Assembly (NCBI GenBank): GCA_031553655.1
Contig: JAVBLG010000017.1
Location: forward strand, 1-42,904
DNA from: JAVBLG01 sp031553655
GTDB taxonomy: Bacteria > Desulfobacterota > Desulfovibrionia > Desulfovibrionales > Desulfovibrionaceae
Reading direction: 5' to 3'
DNA: 42,904 bases
Notes under the pieces: generated by a model
The model's input: the letters and a program-made list of their open reading frames with translations, nothing else
What the model was told of the DNA's origin: nothing
The model's database searches: none
Part shown: positions 1 through 9,543 of the stretch, in pieces
How the letters are laid out: the number at the start of each line of letters is the position of its first letter
How positions within the stretch are numbered: the stretch's first letter is position 1
Program-made: the position numbers and the translations under genes

Positions 1-100
1 TTTTTTTTGGGTAATTGTTGTCCCTGAGGGGGGATGGGGGACCCCATTTTTGTAAAATTGGGGGTCCCCGTTCCCCCACACCCCCATCCCCTTTACCAAA
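1..100. terminator. Long G/C-rich inverted repeat downstream of argG
   Basis: An 11-bp perfect inverted repeat (30-40 with 81-91) encloses a second hairpin whose arms are 37-45 and 61-69, with A/T-rich tails on both sides. T-runs at 1-8 (minus strand exit) and an A/T stretch after 91 fit a bidirectional terminator. It lies about 200 bases beyond the argG stop, so it could serve argG or whatever lies left of the window. Bases 101-298 hold no gene that I can support. Confidence 0.5.
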
Positions 101-298
101 AACTTTTATTTGGCATATTAGGAAAATAGAGGGCAAATTTAGCTAAGTTATATTTTAATACTTATCTTTTTAAGTAAACGGCGCAGTTTGCCGTCAGACC
201 AAGGAAGGCGAAGTTTTTACTATGGGGATAGGCCTCTCTGGGCCATCCCACGGAGGAAAAACAAGCCTGACGCATATCACGACAAACTCAGTCGTTAC

Positions 299-1507
<1,209 letters not shown>

Positions 1508-1600
1508 AATCGCAATCTCCCGAAAATTTTGTCTGCGGCAGTATCGCGCAAAGCCCGAAAAGCTGCAAGTGTTTCATTCAAGAGGCATTCGTAACCCTTC

Positions 1601-1630
1601 TTGACGCTGAGCATTATTACCGTTTATATT
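1601..1630 (+). promoter_or_regulatory. Sigma70-like promoter of carB
   Basis: TTGACG at 1601-1606 and TATATT at 1625-1630, spaced 18 bases (17 if read as TTATAT). This is the best -35/-10 pair in the argG-carB divergent region. Confidence 0.5.
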
Positions 1631-1660
1631 TTTCGGCGCGAAAAAAAATACATACCCAAC

Positions 1661-1677
1661 GGGGCTTTCCGCGCCCC
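1661..1677 (+). promoter_or_regulatory. Short hairpin in the carB leader
   Basis: GGGGC (1661-1665) pairs with GCCCC (1673-1677) around a seven-base loop, between the predicted carB promoter and the start codon. The following ACATTTTAC is only weakly U-rich. It might act as an attenuator, but I see no leader peptide or known riboswitch. Confidence 0.3.
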
Positions 1678-1703
1678 GACACATTTTACAATCGAATAGA
1701 GCC

Positions 1704-4700
1704 ATGCCCAAACGTATTGATTTGAAGAAAATTATGGTCATCGGGGCCGGGCCGATAATTATCGGCCAAGCCTGCGAATTCGACTACTCGGGTTCCCAGG
1801 GGGTTAAAGCCCTTAAGGAAGAAGGTTATACCGTGGTTCTGGTAAATTCCAATCCCGCCACAATTATGACCGACCCCGGCCTTGCCGATCAAACCTATAT
1901 CGAGCCCATCGAACACGACACCCTGGCCGCCATTGTGCGTAAAGAACGCCCCTGCGCCATTCTACCCACCTTGGGCGGACAGACCGCCCTTAACGCGGCC
2001 CTGTCCCTAGCCAAGTCGGGAGTTCTCGAAGAATGCGGCGTGGAGCTCATCGGGGCCAATGCCGCCACTATTGAAAAAGCCGAAAGTCGCGATCTTTTCC
2101 GTCAAGCCATGCAAAAGCTTGGGTTGAAAGTACCCGAAAGCGGCATAGCCCGCAAAATGGACGACGTGCGCGAACTCGGCACCAAACTGCCCTTTCCGCT
2201 AATTCTGCGACCCGCCTTTACTTTGGGCGGAACCGGCGGCGGCATAGCCTACAATATGGAAGACCTTGAGGAAATCGCCGCGCGCGGCCTGGCCGCCAGC
2301 CCGGTTTCGGAAATAATGATCGAGCAGTCCGTGCTGGGCTGGAAAGAAATTGAAATGGAGGTCGTGCGCGACAGAAACGATAATTGCATCATTGTTTGCT
2401 CTGTGGAAAATATCGACCCCATGGGCGTGCATACCGGCGATTCCATCACCGTGGCCCCGGTGCAAACCCTCACTGATCGCGAATACCAGGTCATACGCAC
2501 CGCCTCCATAGCCATTGTGCGCGAAATAGGCGTGGAAACCGGCGGAGCAAACATACAGTTTGCCGTCAACCCGCAAAACGGCGAACTGGTAGTCATTGAG
2601 ATGAACCCGCGCGTTTCGCGCTCCTCTGCCCTGGCCTCCAAGGCCACTGGCTTTCCCATTGCCAAAATCGCGGCCAAGCTGGCCGTCGGCTACACCCTGG
2701 ACGAACTGCGCAACGACATTACCCGCACTACCTCGGCCTGCTTTGAGCCCTCCATCGACTACTGCGTGATTAAAATCCCCCGCTTCGCTTTTGAAAAATT
2801 TCCCGGAGCCAAGGACGAGCTGGGTACGGCCATGAAAAGCGTGGGCGAAGCCATGAGCATAGGCCGCACTTTCAAGGAGGCTCTGCAAAAAGGCCTGCGC
2901 TCCATGGAAATCGGAGTATTGGGCCTGGGCTTGAACTATCGCGGCAAGTTGCCGGAAAAGGAAGAAATTTTAAAAAGCCTGCGCCGCCCCAATTCTCGAC
3001 GCATTTTCAGCGTGCGCCACGCCCTGCTGGCAGGAATGAGCGTGGAGGAAATCTGCCGTGTGTCCAGCTTCGACAAATGGTTCGTGGAACAGATTGAAGA
3101 CATGGTGGCCATGGAAAGCCGCATCCGCGACTTTGGCTTGGCCAACGACATGACCCCGGCCAATAAAGAGCTGGCCAATGTTTTGCGCAAAGCCAAGGAA
3201 TACGGTTTTTCCGATCGCCAGCTGGCCGCAATGTGGAAACGGCCCGAAGACGATATTTTCCGCTTGAGAAGGGAGTTGGACGTCATTCCGTCCTATGCCG
3301 AGGTGGACACCTGCGCGGCCGAATTTGAGGCCCACACTCCCTATTATTACTCCACATACGAAACAGGCCTCACCGAACTGGAAGCCGAAGCCTCCAAATC
3401 TTCCCAAGAGTCTTGTGGTTCGGCCCCGGCGGAAAAAACAGCAAACCTTGCGGGCAAGCGCAAGGTAATCATCCTTGGCGGCGGACCCAACCGCATCGGG
3501 CAAGGCATTGAATTCGACTATTGCTGCTGCCACGCCTCCTATGCCCTGCGCGACGAGGGGCTTATTTCGGTTATGGTCAACTCCAACCCGGAAACCGTGT
3601 CCACCGACTACGACACCTCCGACCGGCTCTATTTCGAGCCCCTCACCTTTGAAGACGTAATGCATATAGTGGATAAGGAAAAGCCCGACGGTATGATCGT
3701 GCAGTTCGGCGGACAGACTCCGCTCAACCTGGCTCGCGCCCTGCTGCGCGCCGGAGCGCCCATTATCGGAACCTCGCCCGACGCCATCGACCGCGCCGAA
3801 GACCGCGAGCGTTTTCAGGCTTTGCTGCAAAAGCTGGGGCTCAAGCAACCCCAAAACGCTACGGCCGCCAGCCGCGATGAAGCCATGATTCTGGCCGGGG
3901 AAATAGGCTACCCGCTGGTGGTGCGCCCCAGCTACGTGCTGGGCGGGCGGGCCATGGCCATAGTGCATGATGACGAGGAGTTGAAGGATTACTTTAAATC
4001 AAATCTTGATTCCTTTCAGGACGGCCACCCCATTCTGCTCGACAAATTCCTGCAACAGGCTGTGGAAATAGACGTGGACGCCATTTCCGACGGCGAAGAC
4101 GTGTACATAGCGGGCATTATGGAGCATATTGAAGAAGCCGGCATCCATTCGGGCGACTCGGCCTGCGCCCTGCCCTCCTACTCTCTTTCTTACGACCATA
4201 TAGCGGAAATAGCGCGCCAAACCGAAGAGCTGGCCCGTGAGCTTCGGGTTGTGGGCCTGATGAACATCCAGTTTGCCGTTAAAGATGATGAAGTTTACAT
4301 TTTGGAAGTAAACCCCAGGGCCTCGCGCACCGTTCCTTTTGTTTCCAAGGCCACGGGGGTGCCCCTGGCTTATATGGCCACTCAGGTGATGCTTGGCAAA
4401 AAGCTTGAGCAGCTCGACCCCTGGGCTAAACGCCGCGACAGTTTCTTCTGTGTGAAAGAAGCGGTGCTGCCTTTCAACCGCTTCCCCGGAGTGGACATTC
4501 TGCTTGGACCGGAAATGCGCTCCACCGGCGAAGTAATGGGCATGGGCACAACCTTTGAGGAAGCGTTCTATAAAAGCCAGCTTGCGGCCGGGCAACGCCT
4601 GCCCCACAGCGGCAAAGTGTTCATTTCCGTAAAGGACAGCGACAAGGAGCTTATGCGCGAAACAGCCGAGTCTTTCGCCCGCCAGGGCTTCAAACTGTTG

Positions 4701-5012
4701 GCCACAGGCGGCACGGCCGAGGCTTTGCGCAAGGACGGCCTTGAAGTAGAAACGGTACTCAAGGTGTATGAAGGTCGCCCGAACATTGTGGACCACATCA
4801 AAAACGGCGAAGTGGCCCTCATTGTGAACACGGCTTCGGGCAGACGCACCAAGGAAGACTCGCGCGAGATCCGCCGCAGCGCCCTGCTTTTCAATGTGCC
4901 TTACTGCACTACCCTTGCCGCCGCCAGAGCCTCGGCCCGAGCCATTGCCGGAGTTAACGGCGGCAAAAGCGCACAGGTGAAAAGCTTGCAGGAATACTAC
5001 GCAAAAGTCTAA
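1704..5012 (+). CDS. carB: Carbamoyl-phosphate synthase large subunit
   Basis: Makes carbamoyl phosphate from bicarbonate, two ATP and ammonia delivered by CarA, supplying pyrimidine and arginine synthesis. The 1102-residue protein shows the two homologous halves: the first begins KIMVIGAGPIIIGQACEFDYSG, the second begins KVIILGGGPNRIGQGIEFDY near residue 585. Each half carries an ATP-grasp domain (LRPAFTLGGTGGG and VRPSYVLGGRAMA). The allosteric MGS-like domain follows from about residue 950 (KLLATGGTAEALRKDG). It is slightly longer than the usual 1070-1080 residues because of a serine/alanine-rich linker before the second half. The ATG at 1704 has only a weak upstream purine stretch. carA follows after 15 bases, so the two are co-transcribed. 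Confidence 0.98.
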   Translation: MPKRIDLKKIMVIGAGPIIIGQACEFDYSGSQGVKALKEEGYTVVLVNSNPATIMTDPGLADQTYIEPIEHDTLAAIVRKERPCAILPTLGGQTALNAALSLAKSGVLEECGVELIGANAATIEKAESRDLFRQAMQKLGLKVPESGIARKMDDVRELGTKLPFPLILRPAFTLGGTGGGIAYNMEDLEEIAARGLAASPVSEIMIEQSVLGWKEIEMEVVRDRNDNCIIVCSVENIDPMGVHTGDSITVAPVQTLTDREYQVIRTASIAIVREIGVETGGANIQFAVNPQNGELVVIEMNPRVSRSSALASKATGFPIAKIAAKLAVGYTLDELRNDITRTTSACFEPSIDYCVIKIPRFAFEKFPGAKDELGTAMKSVGEAMSIGRTFKEALQKGLRSMEIGVLGLGLNYRGKLPEKEEILKSLRRPNSRRIFSVRHALLAGMSVEEICRVSSFDKWFVEQIEDMVAMESRIRDFGLANDMTPANKELANVLRKAKEYGFSDRQLAAMWKRPEDDIFRLRRELDVIPSYAEVDTCAAEFEAHTPYYYSTYETGLTELEAEASKSSQESCGSAPAEKTANLAGKRKVIILGGGPNRIGQGIEFDYCCCHASYALRDEGLISVMVNSNPETVSTDYDTSDRLYFEPLTFEDVMHIVDKEKPDGMIVQFGGQTPLNLARALLRAGAPIIGTSPDAIDRAEDRERFQALLQKLGLKQPQNATAASRDEAMILAGEIGYPLVVRPSYVLGGRAMAIVHDDEELKDYFKSNLDSFQDGHPILLDKFLQQAVEIDVDAISDGEDVYIAGIMEHIEEAGIHSGDSACALPSYSLSYDHIAEIARQTEELARELRVVGLMNIQFAVKDDEVYILEVNPRASRTVPFVSKATGVPLAYMATQVMLGKKLEQLDPWAKRRDSFFCVKEAVLPFNRFPGVDILLGPEMRSTGEVMGMGTTFEEAFYKSQLAAGQRLPHSGKVFISVKDSDKELMRETAESFARQGFKLLATGGTAEALRKDGLEVETVLKVYEGRPNIVDHIKNGEVALIVNTASGRRTKEDSREIRRSALLFNVPYCTTLAAARASARAIAGVNGGKSAQVKSLQEYYAKV

Positions 5013-5027
5013 AAATAGGTAATTTTG

Positions 5028-6197
5028 ATGAATAATAAATCGCAATTGAACACCCCGGATCAGAATACGGCTCTCGACGCCGTTCTGGTGCTGGAAGATG
5101 GTTTCACGCTCAGAGGCAGATCCTTTACCGGCGAGTGCGAAAGCGGAGGCGAAGTAATTTTCAATACCGGTATGACCGGCTATCAAGAAGTACTTACCGA
5201 CCCCTCCTATTGCGGTCAGATGGTGTGCATGACCTACCCGCTCATCGGCAACTACGGCATCAATCCCGAAGACATGGAGTCGGAAAAGGTTCACGCCGCC
5301 GCACTGCTGGTCAAGGAATGCTGCAAGTCGCCTTCCAACTGGCGCTCGCAATGCGGGTTGCCGGAGTTTTTGAAACGCTTCAACGTGCCGGGGCTGGAAG
5401 GTTTGGACACCCGTGCCCTTACCTTACACCTGCGCCGACACGGGGCCATGCGCGGCATTGTGTCCACCAACCCCGAAGATGTGGCCGACCCGCGGAAGGC
5501 GGCTCAAAAAGCGCAAAAACTGCCCACGATGGAAGGGCAAAATCTGGTGGATCGCGTGAAGCCCGAAAGCCCTTGGCGCTTTGTGGACGGCCGCCCGCAA
5601 GCGGCCGCGCCGGACGGCAACAGCGATTACAAATGGGCTGCGGGCAAAAAGCGCCTGGTGGTATACGACTACGGGATCAAGTGGAATATTCTGCGGCTGC
5701 TGGCGGCTGAAAACTTCGACATGCTTATGGTTCCGCCCAAATTTACAGCCGCGCAAACAGCCTCATCCGGGGCCGAGGCTGTTTTCCTTTCCAACGGCCC
5801 CGGAGACCCGGCCGTGCTTGGTGAGGAAATAGCCATTGTGCGTGAACTGGCCGCCAAATTCCCCATAGCGGGCATATGCCTGGGGCATCAGTTGTTGGGC
5901 CACGCCCTTGGCGCGAAAACCGTGAAGCTAAAATTTGGGCATCACGGCTGCAATCATCCGGTAAAAGATTTACAAACCGGCAAAGTGCAGATCTCCTCGC
6001 AAAATCACGGGTTCTGCGTGGATCTTGCCGGAGTGGCCGATCTGGAAGTCACACATGTAAATCTGAATGACAACACTTTGGAAGGTTTCAGGCACAAGCA
6101 AAAACCCATAATGGCCATACAGCATCACCCCGAAGCCGCGCCCGGCCCGGCCGATTGCAAGGGATTTATGGCCCGTTTTGCTGAAATGTGTTTATAG
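5028..6197 (+). CDS. carA: Carbamoyl-phosphate synthase small subunit (glutaminase)
   Basis: Hydrolyses glutamine and channels ammonia to CarB. The 389-residue protein has the N-terminal CPSase small-chain domain (ALVLEDGFTLRGRSF, then NTGMTGYQEVLTDPSY) and a C-terminal class I glutamine amidotransferase domain. The nucleophile cysteine lies in AGICLGHQLLG (about residue 283) and the catalytic His in HHPEAAPGP near the end. The reading frame is open from a TTG at 5025, but the ATG at 5028 is the more likely start. Gene order carB-carA is the reverse of the common carAB operon; both genes look intact. Confidence 0.97.
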   Translation: MNNKSQLNTPDQNTALDAVLVLEDGFTLRGRSFTGECESGGEVIFNTGMTGYQEVLTDPSYCGQMVCMTYPLIGNYGINPEDMESEKVHAAALLVKECCKSPSNWRSQCGLPEFLKRFNVPGLEGLDTRALTLHLRRHGAMRGIVSTNPEDVADPRKAAQKAQKLPTMEGQNLVDRVKPESPWRFVDGRPQAAAPDGNSDYKWAAGKKRLVVYDYGIKWNILRLLAAENFDMLMVPPKFTAAQTASSGAEAVFLSNGPGDPAVLGEEIAIVRELAAKFPIAGICLGHQLLGHALGAKTVKLKFGHHGCNHPVKDLQTGKVQISSQNHGFCVDLAGVADLEVTHVNLNDNTLEGFRHKQKPIMAIQHHPEAAPGPADCKGFMARFAEMCL

Positions 6198-6215
6198 AAT
6201 CAGCATGATTCCATC

Positions 6216-6243
6216 GCGCGGCGGACACATCTGTTCGCCGCGC
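6216..6243 (+). terminator. Hairpin after carA
   Basis: GCGCGGCG (6216-6223) pairs with CGCCGCGC (6236-6243), and the stem continues inward by four more pairs to a CATC loop, giving about 12 bp. The tail is only TTTC, so termination may be weak or Rho-assisted. Confidence 0.5.
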
Positions 6244-6333
6244 TTTCAAACCAATATCCGCTTGCCATTATAATTTTTTTTTGGCATGCTAGCGTCACTT
6301 CATTATATTTATCTAACCACACAGGAGATAAAA

Positions 6334-6438
6334 ATGCGTTTTTATACCTGACCGCAACCCCACAGGCTTCACGGTGTGAAGTTGCAGCGGGCTACGGTGG
6401 GCAAAAACGTGTCTCGTTTATCTCCCTCCGCAAAATAA
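6334..6438 (+). other. TGA-interrupted mini-ORF with SECIS-like hairpin, or decayed IS110 start
   Basis: A good ribosome-binding site (AGGAG at 6323-6327) precedes ATG at 6334. The frame reads MRFYT, then TGA at 6349-6351, then 28 more codons to TAA at 6436. Downstream of the TGA, CTTCAC (6367-6372) pairs with GTGAAG (6376-6381) around a GGT loop, and CCGC (6352-6355) pairs with GCGG (6387-6390). The loop begins 21 bases after the TGA, within the range of bacterial SECIS elements. An alternative reading is that MRFYT..QPHR....GV.L resembles the first residues of IS110-family transposases (MxFYTxQHxxYCGIDLHA), so this may be a transposase remnant. No homology continues past about 30 codons. 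The next 165 bases (6439-6603) up to yedE hold nothing else I recognise. Confidence 0.35.
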
Positions 6439-6603
6439 TCCCGTTTTTTTTCAGGTTTCTATCCGCCCGCTGCCCATCCATAATCTTGCCCGCGATTTGT
6501 CGCCGAGCTTGAATAGTGCTGATGCGAGCGTTTCGCGTCTCATGGCCGCACTGTTCGGAAGTTTGCAAGCGGCAATCTTGGGTTGCAAACACAAGAGGGA
6601 AAG

Positions 6604-7698
6604 ATGAAAGGCGGAAATTTCTTTGCCGGCACTGCCGGCATAACCGGCGTAGGGCTGGCCATTGGCGCGCTGGCCGCGTTGCTGCAATATCTCGGCAATC
6701 CTGCCAACATGGGCATTTGCGTGGCCTGTTTCAACCGCGACATCGCCGGAGCCATCGGTTTGCATCAGGCGGCAATTGTCCAATATCTACGGCCTGAAAT
6801 CATGGGATTGGCTCTGGGAGCCACCTTGGCGGCTTTTGCTTTTGGCGAATTCCGCCCGCGCGGCGGTTCGGCCCCGGCCACACGCTTTGTGCTGGGAATT
6901 ATCGCGGCCATGGGCGCGCTGGTTTTTCTTGGTTGCCCCTGGCGCATGATTCTGCGTCTGGCCGGAGGTGACGGCAACGCTCTGTTCGGGCTGGCGGGCC
7001 TGGCGGCGGGAATAGGCATAGGCGCCTTCTTCTTTAAAAAAGGCTATTCACTGGGGCGCTGGCAAGAACAGCCCAAAAGCTCAGGATTTATTTTTCCCCT
7101 GCTCATGCTGGGCCTGTTGGTCCTTTACTTCGCCTTTCCCCAGGTCGAAGGCCAACCCAAAAGCGGAATTCTGTTCTATTCGTTGAAAGGGCCGGGATCA
7201 CAGCATGCTCCCCTGCTGATATCCTTGGGAGCGGGGCTCTTTATCGGCTTCATCGCCCAACGCAGCCGTTTTTGCACCATGGGGGCCTTTCGCGATCTGA
7301 TTCTATTCCGACATTTCCACCTGTTTTATGGCGTAGCGGCCTGCCTGCTTGCGGCTCTGGCCGTTAACCTGGCCGTCGGCGCTTTCAACCCTGGCTTTAC
7401 CGGTCAGCCCATAGCCCACACCCAGAGTTTATGGAATTTCATGGGCATGCTCACCGCCGGGCTGGCCTTTGCTCTGGCTGGCGGATGCCCCGGAAGGCAA
7501 CTTTTCATGGCTGGGGAAGGCGATAATGACGCCGCGGTTTTCGTGTTGGGGCTTATTGTGGGCGCGGCCCTGGCCCACAACTTCAACGCGGCCAGCAGTG
7601 GAGCGGGCATAGGACTTTACGGCGCGGTGGCCGCAATCGGCGGGCTTGCGGTGTGTCTGGCCATAGGATTTTCCAATTGCAAAGGGAGGATAGTCTAA
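6604..7698 (+). CDS. yedE: Seleno-type YedE membrane transporter
   Basis: An integral membrane protein of the YeeE/YedE family, of the kind that co-occurs with selenium metabolism (TIGR04112-like) rather than the thiosulfate importer TsuA. The 364 residues contain about ten hydrophobic segments. Family cysteine motifs are visible: NPANMGICVACF near the N-terminus, FLGCPWRM, RSRFCTMGAFRD and AGGCPGRQLFMAGEGD. In this family such cysteines are thought to relay the chalcogen across the membrane. The frame is open from TTG at 6583, but ATG at 6604 has GAGGG just upstream and starts the conserved region. The stop overlaps the next gene's ATG by one base, so yedE and the TusA-like gene are translationally coupled. 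Selenium or selenite uptake is inference from the family. Confidence 0.8.
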   Translation: MKGGNFFAGTAGITGVGLAIGALAALLQYLGNPANMGICVACFNRDIAGAIGLHQAAIVQYLRPEIMGLALGATLAAFAFGEFRPRGGSAPATRFVLGIIAAMGALVFLGCPWRMILRLAGGDGNALFGLAGLAAGIGIGAFFFKKGYSLGRWQEQPKSSGFIFPLLMLGLLVLYFAFPQVEGQPKSGILFYSLKGPGSQHAPLLISLGAGLFIGFIAQRSRFCTMGAFRDLILFRHFHLFYGVAACLLAALAVNLAVGAFNPGFTGQPIAHTQSLWNFMGMLTAGLAFALAGGCPGRQLFMAGEGDNDAAVFVLGLIVGAALAHNFNAASSGAGIGLYGAVAAIGGLAVCLAIGFSNCKGRIV

Positions 7699-7916
7699 TG
7701 AGTAAAATAATAGACGCCAGGGGGCTGTCATGTCCCCAACCTGTAATTTTGTTAATGGAAGAAATAAAATCCGGAAAAAACGAAACTATAACCGTACTGG
7801 CAGACAATGAGCCATGCGTGGAAAATGTTTCGCGAGCGGCTGAAAGCAAAGGCTTTTCTGTTGAAATAACGAATGAAGGCAATGAAACTCACAAGCTGAT
7901 TTTGAAAAAATTGTAA
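7698..7916 (+). CDS. TusA/YedF-N-like sulfur or selenium carrier protein
   Basis: A 72-residue TusA-fold protein (SirA family) with the signature DARGLSCPQPV, whose cysteine (residue 12) would carry sulfur or selenium as a persulfide or perselenide. It equals the N-terminal half of YedF; the C-terminal DsrE-like half of YedF is missing. GGGAGGA at 7684-7690 is a strong ribosome-binding site for ATG 7698. The coupling to yedE suggests that it accepts the chalcogen released on the inner face of the transporter. Confidence 0.8.
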   Translation: MSKIIDARGLSCPQPVILLMEEIKSGKNETITVLADNEPCVENVSRAAESKGFSVEITNEGNETHKLILKKL

Positions 7917-7921
7917 CCTTT

Positions 7922-7962
7922 GAACCCTGCCTTAGGCACATGAAAATGCTTATGGCAGGGTT
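7922..7962 (+). promoter_or_regulatory. Hairpin between the TusA-like and DUF3343-like genes
   Basis: A 9-bp perfect inverted repeat (7922-7930 with 7954-7962) around a 23-base loop, followed by an A/T-rich stretch. It could attenuate or stabilise the transcript between the first two and last two genes of the set. It also argues against translation starting at the ATG codons inside its loop (7940, 7946). Confidence 0.4.
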
Positions 7963-7981
7963 TGTCAAAAATTTGGACTTT

Positions 7982-8566
7982 ATGAAAAATTCAAACAGTT
8001 TTCTGTCACGTCTTTACACGAAGGTCTTCCCACAAAAGGAAAAACCAACCGTTCCCACCACCGCAGATTACGGAAGTGGCATCATGTCCTTTGCCCATAC
8101 GGGCGACGTAATCCGCGCCGAGGAAATATTACGCAAGGCCGGGATGGATGTGGAGGTAAAGGCTCCGCCGCCGCAAATGCGCACCGGCTGCGACATGGTT
8201 CTGATTTTTCCGCTGATCGAGCAGATAGCCGCGCAGGAAATGCTGAAACGTGATCATATAACACCCGTGGACATAACCGACATGAAGGCCGGCCTGCTTG
8301 AACCGGCCTCGCTTAGCCATGTGACCGACTATGGCGAGTGGCTGATGGTGCGGGTGGCCAATATGAAAATAACCGTGCGTAAGTCCGACCGGCTCATAGT
8401 CAATATATCGGGCGGCGGCTGCCCGGATGTGCCCTTCATGTCCGCGCTGCTCACCGGGCGCATACTTGACGAGGCCCCGGAGCCGCGCTCCATGGGGCGC
8501 ACCCTCTGCTGTTATTCCCTGCAAAAGGCGTTTATGGAGATAAAAAAATCATGTGGCTTATTGTAG
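7982..8566 (+). CDS. DUF3343-domain protein with uncharacterised C-terminal half
   Basis: About 194 residues. The segment from about residue 27 to 80 (IMSFAHTGDVIRAEEILRK, then MRTGCDMVLIF) resembles DUF3343, a small domain found beside selenium and sulfur carrier genes. The C-terminal half contains VNISGGGCPDVPFM and a CCYSLQKAF segment, giving several cysteines, but I cannot name a family for it. The frame is open from 7940; I prefer ATG 7982 because the earlier ATGs lie in a hairpin and the conserved part begins later. It overlaps the following gene by 16 bases, so the two are probably translated together. Function is unknown; context suggests chalcogen metabolism. Confidence 0.6.
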   Translation: MKNSNSFLSRLYTKVFPQKEKPTVPTTADYGSGIMSFAHTGDVIRAEEILRKAGMDVEVKAPPPQMRTGCDMVLIFPLIEQIAAQEMLKRDHITPVDITDMKAGLLEPASLSHVTDYGEWLMVRVANMKITVRKSDRLIVNISGGGCPDVPFMSALLTGRILDEAPEPRSMGRTLCCYSLQKAFMEIKKSCGLL

Positions 8567-9402
8567 GCACCGCGCCGGACGAGCGCCTCGGCCTGAGTGA
8601 AGGGCCGTATACAGTTGAAGGAAACCTGGTAAAAACAACCGATGGACGGGAAATTCCCGTAGAGCGCGGCACAGCGGCTCTGGCTGCTGCGGCGGCGGCC
8701 ATATGCGCGGCGCTGAAGCGCCCGTTGCCGCGCCTGCTCATTGCCGGGGATAACGGCAAGGGGGCCGGCAGCAGGGCGGCTTATAAATATCTGATTGACA
8801 ATATGGCCGCGCTGAAGCCGGAAGGCATTACTTTCCACTATCTTTTTCCTGATGTGGACTGGCACAACCGTATTCTCATGGCCGCCGAGGCCCTGGAGCC
8901 AAAGCCTCTGCTGGTTGCCGACGCCGGTTTCATGTATGCGGCCAAAATGAGCGGGTACGCCGCGTCTTACGATTTGTTCACCCCTGATGCGGGGGAGCTG
9001 GCTTTTCTGGCCGATGAAAAAGCGCCCCACCCTATTTATACCAGAGGTTTTCTACTGGACACGGGAAATGATTTCCGCGAACTTCTAAGGCGTGCCAATG
9101 AAAACGGCAATTGCGCCAGGTATGCCATTTTGAAAGGAAGTGTGGATCATGTAGCCCGTGGAGATGAAATTCTGGCGGAAATAGTGGAGCCTTCGGTAAA
9201 ATATATGGAAGCCATAGGCGGTACTGGAGACTTGGTAACCGGGTTCGCCACCGGGCTGCTGGCCTCGGGCGTGCCCATGGAAGAAGCCTGCATAAATGCC
9301 GCCAGGGCCTGCCGCAATCTGGCGGCTCTGGCCAAGCCAAACCCCGCCACGCAAGTTGCCGAGCTATTGAACCATAATCCTTTGGATTTTTTACCTATAT
9401 AA
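8551..9402 (+). CDS. Ribokinase-fold protein resembling NAD(P)H-hydrate dehydratase (YjeF C-terminal type)
   Basis: A 283-residue protein. Two stretches look like the ADP/ATP-dependent NAD(P)HX dehydratase and carbohydrate-kinase superfamily: TPDAGELAFLAD (about residues 150-161), like the TPHxGE motif, and GGTGDLVTGFATGL (about 226-239), like the GGxGDxLxG anion hole with its catalytic Asp. GGAGA lies before ATG 8551, which is inside the previous gene. It does not have the YjeF N-terminal epimerase domain. As an NADHX repair enzyme it would be a housekeeping gene, but co-translation with a DUF3343 protein after yedE suggests a specialised kinase or dehydratase role; this is unresolved. Confidence 0.6.
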   Translation: MWLIVGTAPDERLGLSEGPYTVEGNLVKTTDGREIPVERGTAALAAAAAAICAALKRPLPRLLIAGDNGKGAGSRAAYKYLIDNMAALKPEGITFHYLFPDVDWHNRILMAAEALEPKPLLVADAGFMYAAKMSGYAASYDLFTPDAGELAFLADEKAPHPIYTRGFLLDTGNDFRELLRRANENGNCARYAILKGSVDHVARGDEILAEIVEPSVKYMEAIGGTGDLVTGFATGLLASGVPMEEACINAARACRNLAALAKPNPATQVAELLNHNPLDFLPI

Positions 9403-9436
9403 TCCAAGTAACGTTGATGATATGCATTGTTCCGGC

Positions 9437-9464
9437 TTGACAAATCGAATGATATGGCTAAAAT
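9437..9464 (+). promoter_or_regulatory. Strong sigma70-like promoter
   Basis: TTGACA at 9437-9442 and TAAAAT at 9459-9464, spaced 16 bases. It would drive the secreted protein at 9544 and the lipoprotein at 9976. Confidence 0.6.
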
Positions 9465-9543
9465 TCTGATTATAGAACGACTAAAGTGCCTTGCGGCAAG
9501 TATGTGGCTAGAAACATTATATCTGGAAATGGAGGGCGGTTTC

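Noticed and set aside
3999..5351. 450-codon minus-strand ORF opposite carB/carA
   Set aside because: Shadow of carB and carA; spans the junction of two recognised genes and shows no protein family features.
6281..6298. TTGGCATGCT as a sigma54 promoter (also at 12931)
   Set aside because: The GG-to-GC spacing is wrong at both places and the second copy points away from the neighbouring gene.
7404..7882. Overlapping minus-strand ORFs within yedE and the TusA-like gene
   Set aside because: All lie antisense to membrane-protein and carrier genes and read as alanine/serine-rich shadow sequence.
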